This document shows positions 15,425 to 27,435 of a DNA stretch of 64,000 nt, in pieces. The first letter of the stretch is position 1. Each line of letters starts with the position of its first letter. A program made the position numbers and the translations under genes. The notes beneath the pieces were generated by a model. The model ran no database searches. It had not been told where the DNA came from and worked only from the letters and a program-made list of their open reading frames with translations. This DNA comes from Thalassolituus hydrocarboniclasticus (GTDB lineage: Bacteria; Pseudomonadota; Gammaproteobacteria; Pseudomonadales; Oceanobacteraceae): NCBI RefSeq assembly GCF_025345565.1, contig NZ_CP054475.1, forward strand, positions 4,003,952 through 4,067,951, in the 5' to 3' direction.

Positions 15425-17626
15425 TCAGCGACGACGGCGCAGGCCTCGCAAACCGAGCAGACCCAGTAACAACCAGGGTGACAGTGCACCGCCTGAGCTT
15501 TTCTTACTGGCGGACTTAACCGTCAGGGTAAAGGTCGCAGTGGTGCTTAATCCGTACTCGTCGGTCGCGGTAACGCTGACGGCGAAAGTCCCTGCCTCAT
15601 TCAGGGTGCCAGACAGCACACCGCTTTCGGCATCAATGCTGACACCCGCCGGAGCACCGCTGAGCTGGTAACTCAGACTGTCGGCTTCCGGATCGCTGAA
15701 CCAGTCGCTGGCATCTTCATCCACACTATCGCCAAGGGTTGCGCTGAGCGCTTCGACGGGATCTGCTTCCGGTGGCAGGTTGCCGTATTCCACAGCACCA
15801 ATATCAATCGCGCCACGGGTAACACGGGTGCTGCCACGCTGATCCGTTGCCGGAGCAACAGCGATATTCGCATCACCGGCATCAATCAGCGGCGATCCAT
15901 AGGCAGGGTAACGGGTAAGGGTATCACCGCCGTTGTCAGCCAGTGCTGCCAGCTGAGGGTCAGCAGAAGAAGTGATAACCGTCTGATCGGTTACGGGTGG
16001 ACGACAGCCTGCTGCATTGGCGCCATTCCAATAGCTGTAACTCAGCTGGGCATCAAAGCTGAATTCAGAGCTGACACAGATATTGCCCGCAGCCGGGTTG
16101 CCTGTGGTATTACCGTGGAATACTGAATGGCTGATTTCAATCGGTCCGCTGGGAGCTGACGCATAGATAAAGCCCGACGCCACATTAGAGGTATCGGGCG
16201 TGCTGTTACCGGTTGCGGTGGTATGACGTACGGAAGCACCATCCAGACCAGCCAGGAACAAACCACCACTGAACGTCGCCGCCGAGTTACCATCGAAGGT
16301 GGATGATTCAATATCCAGACCGACACCGGCTCCGAGAGCATAGATAACGCCAGCAACACCTGCGGACTGGTTATTGCTGAAGGTACTGCTGCGGATCTGA
16401 ATCGAGAACGGGTCGGTATCCGTCGCGTCAGCGTAGATTGCACCACCATTGGCCAGAGAAGACACGTTGGCATTGACGGTGGTTGTATTGCTATCAAAGG
16501 TCGAGTTTTCGATAGTCACACTACCATTCCGCCCACTGCGACCAATATATACAACACCGCCCGCCGATTGCGCATCATTACCCACGAAACGCGTACCGGA
16601 AATGCTGATTTGCGTTGAACGGTCCAGAGCTAAAGCACCACCATGCGCTTCTGCTGTAGCGCCGATTCCGAACTCACTGGACGCTGCCGATGCCGAATTA
16701 TTTTCGAATACGGAATCTTCTATGCTGAAGGTCGCCAGACTGGACTGATAAATGGCTCCGCCATAGTTCTTTGCCTGGTTATTGCGGAACGTGGAATTGC
16801 GAATCACGGTATTACCGTGGCTGTATTCTCCAGCGTTATAAATGGCGCCACCACCCGAACTGGTATTGTCTGCCGTCGATGCATTACTGCCGAAGACGCT
16901 GTCTTCGACCGTCAGGTCAGCATCAAAGGTGTACAGCGCCCCACCACGATTGCTGCTGGCGCTGTTTCCTGAAAAGGTACTGTCACTGATATTAATGACC
17001 GTAGCGCCCGGCGTCCCATTACCGTTGACACCTATGGCAGCCCAGACACTCTGATTGTTGCGGATATTACTGTCAGTGATGGATACCATTGCCGGTGCAT
17101 TGACCTCGATAGCACCGTGATTGCTACTGCTGACTACATCATCGATATCAACCCGGTTAAAGGTGACATCCGCCCCGTATATATTGAACAGCGGAGCGCT
17201 GCGGGTTTCAGCGTCGTTACCGGTAAAGTTAATATCGTTAATGCTGACATCCGCCGATTCATTGATCTCCAGTAACGGCAGATTTGCGGCCGCTACGGTG
17301 ACCGTGAAGTCTCCTGCGGCAGGGCCATTCAGTACCACCTTTTTGCCCCCGTCGAAATAATAAGGGACACCGCTGACACTGTCAGTTCTGCCTGCCAGTG
17401 AATCAGCAACAGTAACCGTCATAGTGTCAGGAATATAACAGCCGGACACCGTCGACAATGCCTCCGCCAGCGTTGTGGTAGCAGCCGTATCTTCTGCTTC
17501 TACAGCATCGACTGTGATCTGTAATGGACACTCGAGCATAACAGCCGAAGCCATTTGCGCATTGGCCAGCGCAATAACTGCAGCGAGCGGTTTTAAAACA
17601 GCCGAATGTTTAGAGACAAATTCCAT
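15425..17626 (-). CDS. Exported beta-helix protein with Ig-like domain and GlyGly-CTERM sorting tail
   Basis: A 733-residue exported protein. The signal peptide is about residues 1-28. Residues 90-530 are right-handed beta-helix coils with recurring S-x-F-x-x-N-x-A motifs (DSVFENNSASAA, STFDGNSAATFSGG), as in polymorphic-outer-membrane-protein or choice-of-anchor Q proteins. The segment PQLAALADNGGDTLTRYP ... SPLIDAGD ... DQRG ... DIGAVEYG ends that region. A cadherin-like putative Ig domain follows (about 610-700). The C-terminus is a GlyGly-CTERM tail: SSGGALSPW, a Leu-rich helix, then RRRR, recognised by rhombosortase and usually linked to type II secretion. A Fur-like site lies upstream. 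The substrate or adhesin target is unknown. Confidence 0.85.
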   Translation of the reverse strand: MEFVSKHSAVLKPLAAVIALANAQMASAVMLECPLQITVDAVEAEDTAATTTLAEALSTVSGCYIPDTMTVTVADSLAGRTDSVSGVPYYFDGGKKVVLNGPAAGDFTVTVAAANLPLLEINESADVSINDINFTGNDAETRSAPLFNIYGADVTFNRVDIDDVVSSSNHGAIEVNAPAMVSITDSNIRNNQSVWAAIGVNGNGTPGATVINISDSTFSGNSASSNRGGALYTFDADLTVEDSVFGSNASTADNTSSGGGAIYNAGEYSHGNTVIRNSTFRNNQAKNYGGAIYQSSLATFSIEDSVFENNSASAASSEFGIGATAEAHGGALALDRSTQISISGTRFVGNDAQSAGGVVYIGRSGRNGSVTIENSTFDSNTTTVNANVSSLANGGAIYADATDTDPFSIQIRSSTFSNNQSAGVAGVIYALGAGVGLDIESSTFDGNSAATFSGGLFLAGLDGASVRHTTATGNSTPDTSNVASGFIYASAPSGPIEISHSVFHGNTTGNPAAGNICVSSEFSFDAQLSYSYWNGANAAGCRPPVTDQTVITSSADPQLAALADNGGDTLTRYPAYGSPLIDAGDANIAVAPATDQRGSTRVTRGAIDIGAVEYGNLPPEADPVEALSATLGDSVDEDASDWFSDPEADSLSYQLSGAPAGVSIDAESGVLSGTLNEAGTFAVSVTATDEYGLSTTATFTLTVKSASKKSSGGALSPWLLLGLLGLRGLRRRR

Positions 17627-17660
17627 GGGCGTTCCTGGCTATTAATAATTCTAATATTAT

Positions 17661-17675
17661 TGAGATTTATTCTCA
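17661..17675. promoter_or_regulatory. Candidate Fur box upstream of the GlyGly-CTERM gene
   Basis: TGAGATTTATTCTCA matches the 7-1-7 Fur half-site arrangement TGAGAAT-N-ATTCTCA at all specified positions but one. It is 35-49 bp upstream of the start codon at 17626, a normal repressor position. Iron control is inference. Confidence 0.45.
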
Positions 17676-17828
17676 TCCGGACATTCAACCGAAGGCCCGG
17701 GCTCTGGTCAATAAATACCTGCCCGTACAACGATAACAGCAGTCAATTTGGTCTATTTCACCGTCACAACGGGTTCAGCCCGGCCGCTCTCTGTGCAATA
17801 GTGACCGCTTTTACTGCGGACAGATTGT

Positions 17829-18449
17829 ATGAAAGCCGAAAACCGTCTCCATTTTGGTGTGCCTATTGTCGAGGTGCAGCTGGATGAAGTGTGTGAGCGT
17901 GCAGCGGACATTGCTCAGCTGCTGCTGGAAATAAGAGCGCAGCAAACCGGTATTCAGCGATCGAATCAGCGCGGCTGGCACTCACAGGATGACCTGTTCA
18001 ATCACCCGGCTGAACCAATCAAATGGCTGAGTGAAGTTATTTTTCAGGTGGCCGGTAAGCTGATCCGCCATGCAGACCATATGCCCGATAATACTGAGCT
18101 GTTACTGAGTTCGATGTGGGCCAATATCAACGATGCCGGAGCCTGGAATGCTCCACATGTGCATTTGCCGTGTGAATGGAGTGGCGTGCTTTATATTGAT
18201 GTAGCAGACATTGCACCAGTGTCAGAAAGCGGTATTCACGACGGTGATATCCTGTTCCTTGATCCGGTACCTGTGGGAGCCCCGTACCGGCCAGCGACCA
18301 CCGTTGCCTACACGCCGAAGGTAGGTACGATGTATGTCTTCCCGTCTTATCTGATGCATATGGTGGCACCGCACTTCAGCGATAAACCGCGTATCAGCGT
18401 TGCTTTTAATTTCCGCGTTGCGGCAAATATTCAGCGGTTTGCGCGTTAA
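17829..18449 (+). CDS. 2OG-Fe(II)-oxygenase-like protein, TIGR02466 type
   Basis: A 206-residue protein with the pattern of the TIGR02466 family of putative 2-oxoglutarate/Fe(II) oxygenases. It has SNQRGWHSQ (45-53), W-x-N-x-N near 98-107, the metal-ligand pair His110-x-His112 (NAPHVHLPCEWSGVLYI), the distal His177 in FPSYLMHMV, and Arg188 (KPRISVAFNF) for the co-substrate. It lacks a signal peptide. It stands alone, divergent from the GlyGly-CTERM gene and convergent with the outer-membrane protein gene. The substrate is unknown; members of this family are often found near phage or glycan genes, which is not the case here. Confidence 0.8.
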   Translation: MKAENRLHFGVPIVEVQLDEVCERAADIAQLLLEIRAQQTGIQRSNQRGWHSQDDLFNHPAEPIKWLSEVIFQVAGKLIRHADHMPDNTELLLSSMWANINDAGAWNAPHVHLPCEWSGVLYIDVADIAPVSESGIHDGDILFLDPVPVGAPYRPATTVAYTPKVGTMYVFPSYLMHMVAPHFSDKPRISVAFNFRVAANIQRFAR

Positions 18450-18508
18450 CAACCGGCGCAGCACGAAGACCTGTTTGCGGTGAAAGGGGGAAAGGAGTAA
18501 GAGCGCTG

Positions 18509-18530
18509 AGCGGAGCAAAACTGCTCCGCT
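18509..18530. other. Hairpin between convergent genes
   Basis: A 9-bp perfect stem (AGCGGAGCA / TGCTCCGCT) with an AAAC loop, between the two convergent stop codons. Neither side has a T-run, so termination would be Rho-assisted or weak. Confidence 0.4.
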
Positions 18531-18540
18531 GCTTCAGGCA

Positions 18541-19140
18541 TCAGAACTTGTATTTCGCGGATATATACAAATTGCCCATAGAGGTTGAGGTGTCAACATC
18601 CGTATTTGAGCCTACCGGCCGGATCGTCTGCCAACCAATGCCTTTGTACTGATAACCCGCTTCAAACTCCAAATGCTCATGCGGCTGAACCAGAACGCCC
18701 CCCATCAGATTCAGGGCAATACCTGACAGGTCTTCATCGTCAGCAAACAAGTCAGCGGTATCTTCCCAAGTATACAAACCGAGACCTAAACCAAGGAATG
18801 GCTTAACCGTTTCTTCGCCAAAAGGGAATTTCCAGTCAAAATCGATACCTGAAAACTCATCATCAGCGGAAGCATTCTCAAAATCGGCAGTAATGGATGT
18901 AAAGCTCACTTCAAACCGGTTACCAGTACGGAGCTCAACGCCTAATACCAATGCTGATAATGTCGTGTCCATATCTTCGGTAATAGTAATATTACCCTCG
19001 AACTCGGTATCACCGCCGCCTAAACCTCCGGTCAGGCCCAGATAAAAACGGGGACGAGACTCAGCAATATCTGCCTGCGCAAATAAAGAAAAAGACGTAA
19101 GCGCAAGAACGCCTGCAATGGTTTTTATTGTGTTGGTCAT
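18541..19140 (-). CDS. Small outer-membrane beta-barrel protein
   Basis: A 199-residue protein from the Met at 19140, which starts a good signal peptide (MTNTIKTIAGVLALTSFSLFAQA). The frame is open 17 codons further upstream without a better start. The mature protein is Gly- and aromatic-rich with alternating strands (RFYLGLTGGLGGG, FEVSFTSITADFE, PFLGLGLGLYTWE, LEFEAGYQYKGIGWQ) and ends NLYISAKYKF. The terminal Phe is the classical BAM-recognition signature. It looks like an OmpA/OmpW-type eight-stranded barrel of unknown function. Confidence 0.8.
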   Translation of the reverse strand: MTNTIKTIAGVLALTSFSLFAQADIAESRPRFYLGLTGGLGGGDTEFEGNITITEDMDTTLSALVLGVELRTGNRFEVSFTSITADFENASADDEFSGIDFDWKFPFGEETVKPFLGLGLGLYTWEDTADLFADDEDLSGIALNLMGGVLVQPHEHLEFEAGYQYKGIGWQTIRPVGSNTDVDTSTSMGNLYISAKYKF

Positions 19141-19273
19141 ATAAATGCTTGTCCTTAGCATCAAAGAAATACGTACAGAACCATTCTGCACGGTCGTGCA
19201 TTATCCAGCCTCGATTATCCTTATCAACATTTTTCATAACTAATCTAGAGTCGATTCACATCGGGCTGCATTC

Positions 19274-19870
19274 CAGCAGGCATAAAAAAAACCACGCTGC
19301 ATTTCTACAGAGTGGGTTTCTTTTACAGCCAAACAAGGAAGCTTAGTGCTTGCCCAGTTTTGCGCGGATCTGCTGGCTCAGGTTTAGTCGCAGCACGCTG
19401 CGTATTTCAGCAGGCATAAAAAAACCACGCTGCATTTCTACAGAGCGGGTTTCTTTAGCAGCCAAACAAGGAAGCTTCGTGCTTACCGGGTTGTGCGCAG
19501 ATCTGCTGGCTCAGGTTTAGTCGCAGCACGCTGCGTATTTCAGCAGGCATAAAAAACCCACTCTGTTTGCACAGAGCGGGCTTCTTTCGCAGCCAAACAA
19601 GGAAGCTTAGTGCTTACCGGGTTTTGCGCGGATCTGCTGGCTCAGGTTTAGTCGCAGCACGCTGCGTATTTCAGCAGGCATAAAAAAACCCACTCTGTTT
19701 GCACAGAGCGGGCTTCTTTCGCAGCCAAACAAGGAAGCTTAGTGCTTACCGGGGTTTGCGCGGATCTGCTGGCTCAGGTTTAGTCGCAGCACGCTGCGTA
19801 TTTCAGCAGGCATAAAAAAACCCACTCTGTTTGCACAGAGCGGGCTTCTTTCGCAGCCAAACAAGGAAGC
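19274..19870 (-). repeat. Tandem array of atpC-tail plus terminator units (about 132 bp each)
   Basis: Five units start at CAGCAGG (19274, 19408, 19541, 19672, 19804), spaced 134, 133, 131 and 132 bp. Each contains an intrinsic terminator hairpin and then a copy of the last ten or so codons of atpC. In the fifth unit this copy is the real atpC end (19871-19904). The first four units also carry a 31-base linker starting CTCAGGTTTAG in place of the atpC interior. Units 3-5 share the loop variant TTTGCACAGAG; units 1-2 share GCATTTCTACAGAG. Unit 1 preserves the peptide [14 protein letters not shown] through two synonymous changes, while unit 2 has lost the stop codon. Confidence 0.95.
19811..19852 (-). 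terminator. atp operon intrinsic terminator (proximal copy)
   Basis: Read on the minus strand: CCCGCTCTGT, a GCAA tetraloop, ACAGAGTGGG, then seven T. This 10-bp stem with one G-U pair and a GNRA loop begins about 25 bases after the atpC stop. Four similar hairpins follow downstream in the tandem array. Confidence 0.9.
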
Positions 19871-20299
19871 TTAGTGCTTACCGAGTTTTGCGCGGATCTG
19901 CTGGATGGTACGCAGCTGAGCCGCAGCTTCTGCCAACTGAGTAAGCGCACGGGAATAATCAAAGTCTGCACCCTGATTCGCGATAGCCTGCTCCGCATGT
20001 TTCTTGGCTTCAATAGCTGCAGCTTCGTCGATGTCGCCTGCGCGCACCGCCGTATCAGCCAGTACAGTCACTGAATTCGGCTGAACTTCCAGATAACCGC
20101 CAGAGACGTAAACAACCTCTTCTTCACCACCCTGTCTGATAATACGGACAGTGCCTGGCACAAGCGGAGTCAGCAGCGCAGCGTGGCCAGGTTCGATACC
20201 TAACTCACCTATCACACCACGGGCTACCACACGCTCAACCAGACCGGAGAACAGATTCTCTTCGGCGCTGACGATATCGCAATGGACGGTAATCGCCAT
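19871..20299 (-). CDS. atpC: ATP synthase epsilon subunit
   Basis: 142 residues, full length for the F1 epsilon subunit. The N-terminal beta-sandwich ([58 protein letters not shown]) is followed by the two-helix C-terminal domain that can inhibit ATP hydrolysis. It links the rotor to the catalytic head. Last gene of the atp operon; its final codons are repeated in the tandem array downstream. Confidence 0.98.
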   Translation of the reverse strand: MAITVHCDIVSAEENLFSGLVERVVARGVIGELGIEPGHAALLTPLVPGTVRIIRQGGEEEVVYVSGGYLEVQPNSVTVLADTAVRAGDIDEAAAIEAKKHAEQAIANQGADFDYSRALTQLAEAAAQLRTIQQIRAKLGKH

Positions 20300-20365
20300 A
20301 ATCTTTCCCTCAGACTGAGGAGGCCGGGGAGCGGACTACACTACTCGCTCCCTGACCCGCCCAAG

Positions 20366-21772
<1,407 letters not shown>

Positions 21773-21799
21773 TTAACTTAAAACCTGTGTTCCCGGGCC

Positions 21800-22660
21800 T
21801 TAAACGGCCGCGGCACCGCTAACGATTTCTGAAATTTCCTGGGTGATCGCTGCCTGACGAGCTTTGTTGTACAGCAAGTTCAGCTCTTTGATCATGCCGC
21901 CGGCGTTATCGGTGGCGTTTTTCATCGCCAGCATACGCGCAGCCTGCTCACAGGCGTTGTTTTCAATCACACCCTGGTATACCTGTGATTCGATGTAGCG
22001 CAGCAACAGACCATCAAGAATGGTCTCTGCATCCGGCTCATACAGGTAATCCCAGTTTTTCTTTGTTAAATCGTCTTCGACTGCCTTTAACGGGAGTAAT
22101 TGTTCTGCGACCGGCAGTTGGGTCATCGTGTTTACAAAGCGATTATGCACGATGTACAAACGGTCAATCTGACCCTCATCGTATGCATCAAGCATCACTT
22201 TTACAGCTCCGATCAGGCTGGCCAGTTCAGGCGCGTCACCCAGATGGGTTTTAGACGCCACAACATTGCCACCAAAGCTGGAAAAGAACAGACCGGCTTT
22301 AGAGCCGATAGCGCAGAAGTCAACTTCCACACCTTTGTCTTTCCACTCTTTTGACTGTTGAGCAACACGCTTGAACAGGTTGTTGTTCAAGCCGCCACAC
22401 AGTCCACGGTCGGAAGACACCACGATATAGCCAACTCGCTTAATTTCGCGATCAAGCAGATAACGGTGACGTGACTCAGTCGCAGCACTGGCAAGGTGAC
22501 CTACCACACGACGGATGTTATCCGCGTATGGACGGCTTGCCATCATGCGCATCTGAGCGCGACGCATTTTACTTACAGCAACTTTTTCCATTGCTGAAGT
22601 AATTTTCTGCGTGCTTTTTACACTCGTAATCTGCTCTTTAATCTCTTTTCCGACTGCCAT
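21800..22660 (-). CDS. atpG: ATP synthase gamma subunit
   Basis: 286 residues, normal length. The N-terminal coiled-coil ([32 protein letters not shown]) and the C-terminal helix ([41 protein letters not shown]) are the conserved central stalk. The Rossmann-like middle carries [15 protein letters not shown]. It rotates inside the AtpA3AtpD3 head. Confidence 0.99.
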   Translation of the reverse strand: MAVGKEIKEQITSVKSTQKITSAMEKVAVSKMRRAQMRMMASRPYADNIRRVVGHLASAATESRHRYLLDREIKRVGYIVVSSDRGLCGGLNNNLFKRVAQQSKEWKDKGVEVDFCAIGSKAGLFFSSFGGNVVASKTHLGDAPELASLIGAVKVMLDAYDEGQIDRLYIVHNRFVNTMTQLPVAEQLLPLKAVEDDLTKKNWDYLYEPDAETILDGLLLRYIESQVYQGVIENNACEQAARMLAMKNATDNAGGMIKELNLLYNKARQAAITQEISEIVSGAAAV

Positions 22661-22724
22661 TTAGCTGCCCTACGTTGAGTGAATCCAGCTGGCGGTTACC
22701 GTTACCGGGCCGCCAGCACCGGAC

Positions 22725-24269
22725 TTACCAGGTCTGAGTGCTCTTGAATTTCTCAATACACTCTTTCAGACCGGCGGCGATTTCGTCGTTGTAGTCGCCC
22801 TTCACGTTGATCTTCGCCATCAGTTCAGCGTATTCGCTGTTGGCGTAGCTCAGCAGAGCGGCTTCGAATGACTGAATCTTGTTCACGTCAACGTCTTTCA
22901 GGAAGCCTTCAGTCGCAGCGTAGATCACCAGACCCATCTCAGCGGTGGACATTGGCGCGTACTGCTTCTGCTTCATCAGTTCGGTAACGGCACGGCCGTG
23001 TTCGAGCTGTTCGCGAGTCGCTTCGTCCAGATCCGATGCAAACTGGGCGAAAGCCGCCAGTTCACGGTACTGAGCCAGAGCCAGACGGATACCACCGCCC
23101 AGTTTCTTGATGATCTTGGTCTGAGCAGCACCACCTACACGGGATACAGAGATACCCGCGTTCATCGCCGGACGGATACCGGAGTTGAACAGGTTAGTTT
23201 CCAGGAAGATCTGACCATCGGTAATAGAGATCACGTTGGTCGGTACGAACGCAGATACGTCACCGCCCTGGGTCTCAATGATTGGCAGAGCGGTCAAAGA
23301 ACCGGTTTTGCCTGTCACTTCACCGTTAGTCATGCGCTCAACGTACGTTGGGTTCACGCGACATGCGCGCTCCAGCAGACGGGAGTGCAGGTAGAATACG
23401 TCACCTGGGTAAGCTTCACGGCCTGGTGGGCGCTTCAGCAGCAGGGAGATCTGACGATATGCCCATGCCTGCTTGGTCAGATCGTCATAAACGATCAGAG
23501 CGTCTTCACCACGATCCAGGAAGTATTCACCCATCGCACAACCGGCGTAAGGAGCCAGGAACAGCATTGCTGCCGGGTCTGACGCGCCTGCTGCGACGAT
23601 GATGGTGTGTTCCATCGCGCCGTGTTCTTCCAGTTTGCGTACTACGTTAGCGATAGAAGATTGCTTCTGACCGATAGCAACGTAGATACACTTAATACCA
23701 GAGCCTTTCTGGTTGATGATGGCGTCGATAGCCATCGCAGTTTTACCAGTCTGACGGTCACCAATGATCAGCTCACGCTGGCCACGGCCTACCGGCACCA
23801 TGGAGTCAACTGCTTTGTAACCAGTCTCAACCGGCTGATCAACGGACTGACGTGCAATTACGCCTGGCGCAACACGTTCAATCGGAGCAGTCAGGTTGGT
23901 TTCGATCGGACCTTTACCGTCGATCGGGTTACCCAGAGTGTCGACTACGCGACCCAGCAGGGCTTCACCAACTGGTACTTCCAGAATACGGCCAGTACAT
24001 TTGGCAGTCTGGCCTTCAGCCAGACCTTTGTATTCACCCAGAACAACAGCACCAACGGAGTCACGCTCCAGGTTCATTGCCAGGCCGTATACGCCGCCTT
24101 CAAATTCAATCATCTCACCGTACATAGCGTCGGCAAGACCATGGATACGAACGATACCGTCGGATACAGATACGACGGTGCCCTCGTTCTGGGCTTGTGA
24201 AGTCACATCGAGATTTTCGATGCGTTTTTTGATGACTTCACTGATCTCAGATGGATTCAGTTGCTGCAT
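22725..24269 (-). CDS. atpA: ATP synthase alpha subunit
   Basis: 514 residues from the ATG at 24269. An in-frame ATG two codons upstream (24275) sits only 2 nt from the AAGGA ribosome-binding site, whereas 24269 has 8 nt and matches the usual MQ-L-N start of the family, so the shorter start is chosen. The P-loop is GDRQTGKTA (about 169-177), and the regulatory nucleotide site and the [10 protein letters not shown] catalytic-arginine segment are present. Non-catalytic nucleotide-binding subunit of F1. Confidence 0.98.
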   Translation of the reverse strand: MQQLNPSEISEVIKKRIENLDVTSQAQNEGTVVSVSDGIVRIHGLADAMYGEMIEFEGGVYGLAMNLERDSVGAVVLGEYKGLAEGQTAKCTGRILEVPVGEALLGRVVDTLGNPIDGKGPIETNLTAPIERVAPGVIARQSVDQPVETGYKAVDSMVPVGRGQRELIIGDRQTGKTAMAIDAIINQKGSGIKCIYVAIGQKQSSIANVVRKLEEHGAMEHTIIVAAGASDPAAMLFLAPYAGCAMGEYFLDRGEDALIVYDDLTKQAWAYRQISLLLKRPPGREAYPGDVFYLHSRLLERACRVNPTYVERMTNGEVTGKTGSLTALPIIETQGGDVSAFVPTNVISITDGQIFLETNLFNSGIRPAMNAGISVSRVGGAAQTKIIKKLGGGIRLALAQYRELAAFAQFASDLDEATREQLEHGRAVTELMKQKQYAPMSTAEMGLVIYAATEGFLKDVDVNKIQSFEAALLSYANSEYAELMAKINVKGDYNDEIAAGLKECIEKFKSTQTW

Positions 24270-24286
24270 GTGCATCGTCCTTCAAA

Positions 24287-24823
24287 TTAGGATTTCATCG
24301 CTTCGGCTAATTTGGACAGCTTACCGGTTAAGGAGCCGTCGATTACCAGGTCACCGGCACGAATGATGGCGCCACCGATGATGGACTCATCGACTTCGCT
24401 GCTCATACGTACATCACACTGCAGTCTGGCTTTAAGCGCCTGAGAGAGCTTTTCGCTCTGTTCATCACTCAGTGGATATGCTGTTTTCACCACAACATCC
24501 ACGGTGTTCTGCAGCTTCGCCTTCATTTCTTCATACAATTCAGAAATTTCAGGCAGCAGCGCCAGACGCTTGTTTTCGGCCAGAACAGTGACCAGGTTTT
24601 TGGCTGCTTCATTCAGCTTATCGCCACATACGCCTGTAAGTGTCTGTGCCTGCTGTGTAGCAGTAAGGGAAGGGTGCTGCAGAACGCCGACTAAAGTTTC
24701 ATCAGCTACACATGCACTCAGCAATGCCAGATCCGCAGACCAGGCATCAAAGGCACCTTTCTCACTTGCTTCAGCAAACACCGCTTTGGCATATGGCCGA
24801 GCGAGTGTTGTTAATTCAGCCAT
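24287..24823 (-). CDS. atpH: ATP synthase delta subunit (OSCP)
   Basis: 178 residues, full length. The N-terminal helical bundle begins LARPYAKAVFAEASEKGAFD, and the C-terminal signature is VDESIIGGAIIRAGDLVIDGSL. It ties the peripheral b-stalk to the top of the F1 head. Eleven bases separate it from atpF. Confidence 0.98.
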   Translation of the reverse strand: MAELTTLARPYAKAVFAEASEKGAFDAWSADLALLSACVADETLVGVLQHPSLTATQQAQTLTGVCGDKLNEAAKNLVTVLAENKRLALLPEISELYEEMKAKLQNTVDVVVKTAYPLSDEQSEKLSQALKARLQCDVRMSSEVDESIIGGAIIRAGDLVIDGSLTGKLSKLAEAMKS

Positions 24824-24834
24824 GGAAACCTCGC

Positions 24835-25305
24835 TTAGAGCTCGTCAGCTAATTTATTCAGCAGATCGCCATGGGCGGCTGCATCGACTGACTTGCCAAG
24901 AATTTTGGCTGCACCGGCAACGGCCAGCTCAGACACCTGCTTACGCAGTTCTTCTTTAGCGCGGTTTACTTCCTGCTCGACTTCCGCCTGAGCAGCGGCT
25001 ACCAGACGTGCACCTTCAGCACGAGCGGCTTCTTTAGCCTCATCGATAATCTGATTGGCGCGCTTGTTAGCCTGTTCGATGATCTCGGCAGCTTTTTCCT
25101 TGCCTTCACGCATCTGATTCATGGCCTTTTCCTGAGCCAATTCCAGATCACGTGTAGCACGGTTAGCAGCGTCAAGACCTTCTGCAATTTTCTCCTGGCG
25201 TTCGCGCATGGCAGCCACAAGTGGCGGCCATACAAACTTCATGCAGAACCAGACAAAAATCGCAAAGGCAATCATTTGACCCAAGATGGTCAGGTTCATA
25301 TTCAC
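24835..25305 (-). CDS. atpF: ATP synthase b subunit
   Basis: 156 residues, the exact length of E. coli AtpF. One N-terminal transmembrane helix ([20 protein letters not shown]) is followed by [21 protein letters not shown] and a long charged coiled coil rich in Ala, Glu, Lys and Arg. It dimerises as the peripheral stalk. Confidence 0.98.
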   Translation of the reverse strand: MNMNLTILGQMIAFAIFVWFCMKFVWPPLVAAMRERQEKIAEGLDAANRATRDLELAQEKAMNQMREGKEKAAEIIEQANKRANQIIDEAKEAARAEGARLVAAAQAEVEQEVNRAKEELRKQVSELAVAGAAKILGKSVDAAAHGDLLNKLADEL

Positions 25306-25371
25306 AGTGATTCACCTCTTGCCATTACGTTAAAGTAGGTAGACGAGCGATCCGGGGATCGCACCTACTTA

Positions 25372-25647
<276 letters not shown>

Positions 25648-25671
25648 TTAAAACAGTCTGTCAATTCCGTA

Positions 25672-26601
<930 letters not shown>

Positions 26602-26621
26602 TCACTCTCTGTTCCAAAGGT

Positions 26622-27011
26622 TTATAAATTGGCAATTTTTGCTGAGAACAAATGTCCCAGCTGCACTGTCACAAAGCCTGCAAACAGTGCCAAATAATTC
26701 AGTGGCCAGTTCTGGCTGAACACGGCAGCAAAGGCAAATCCGGTCAGAACAAACTTCCAGGCTTCACCCTGATAAAACGACTGCACGATCTGTGCTGATG
26801 ACCGGGCTCCGCGATAACGGAATGCTCGCCAGACGAAATACGCATTAGGCAGAGCGCAGATCAGCCCCCCCATCAATGCCGACTTGGCGGCTACATCGCT
26901 ATACAACCAGGCGACCAGTGCAACAACAAACGTCAGGATCAGCTGAAAAATCACGATCCGATAGACCGGTGGACGCGGTATGCCTGTCATCCCCAGCCTC
27001 ACATTAGTCAA
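26622..27011 (-). CDS. atpI: ATP synthase accessory protein I
   Basis: 129 residues with four hydrophobic segments, including QLILTFVVALVAWLYSDVAAKSALMGGLICALPNAYFVWRAFRYRGA, a family hallmark, and the YQGEAWKFVLTGFAFA motif. AtpI helps c-ring assembly and is the usual first gene of the operon. A near-consensus promoter lies about 35-60 bp upstream of the start. Confidence 0.93.
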   Translation of the reverse strand: MTNVRLGMTGIPRPPVYRIVIFQLILTFVVALVAWLYSDVAAKSALMGGLICALPNAYFVWRAFRYRGARSSAQIVQSFYQGEAWKFVLTGFAFAAVFSQNWPLNYLALFAGFVTVQLGHLFSAKIANL

Positions 27012-27043
27012 AAATCTGCAACAGCCTATTTTAAGGCGCGGTG

Positions 27044-27072
27044 ATTATATTGGCTCGACCAGTCAGCTTCAA
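27044..27072 (-). promoter_or_regulatory. Sigma-70-type promoter of the atp operon
   Basis: On the minus strand: -35 TTGAAG (27072-27067), a 17-base spacer and -10 TATAAT (27049-27044). Transcription would start near 27037, about 26 bases before the atpI start. The -10 is consensus and the -35 matches 4 of 6. Confidence 0.8.
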
Positions 27073-27390
27073 CCGAAACCGGGGGCAAAGCGAGAATAAT
27101 TCAGCCAATAGCTCGGCCGGCAAGCCGGGAAAGGCCATATGCGCTGAATTTCAGCCGTCTTCCCGCTAACGTCAGGATTTGTCAGGCCTTTATCACAGAG
27201 TGATGACTCACTTATCCATCTTGTCACTGCAGTTTTTCTTCCGCTACAGATGAGCGTCAGTCCGCCGGACCTGCCTGCCGGCGCAGCGACCTGCTGATGC
27301 TGAACAGGACCGCGCCTGACAAGAGCCGGCTGATGTTCAGTCAGGGTGAGAAAGCTGCGGCCTGGTTGGTATTAAAAGAGGAAGGGGAGA
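27073..27390. other. Intergenic stretch between parB and the atp promoter, nothing recognised
   Basis: About 320 bases without a convincing open frame. A small hairpin ATCAC-AGA-GTGAT (27191-27203) and a TTATCC near 27212 are present, but they do not form a recognisable element. No parS-like 16-mer was seen. Confidence 0.6.
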
Positions 27391-27425
27391 GGCATTCGCT
27401 GCTGCTGAACAGCCGCAATGCCTCC
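27388..27425 (-). terminator. Hairpin just downstream of parB
   Basis: GGCATT (27391-27396) pairs with AATGCC (27417-27422), extended on both sides by GAG/CTC and GC-rich inner pairs. It starts about 11 bases after the parB stop. There is no T-run, so it may protect the 3' end rather than terminate. Confidence 0.4.
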
Positions 27426-27435
27426 GCACAGTAAC

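Noticed and set aside
19274..19870. Regular repeats at constant spacing resembling a CRISPR array
   Set aside because: The whole 132-bp unit is repeated with no unique spacers, it includes atpC coding tail and terminators, and no cas genes are nearby.
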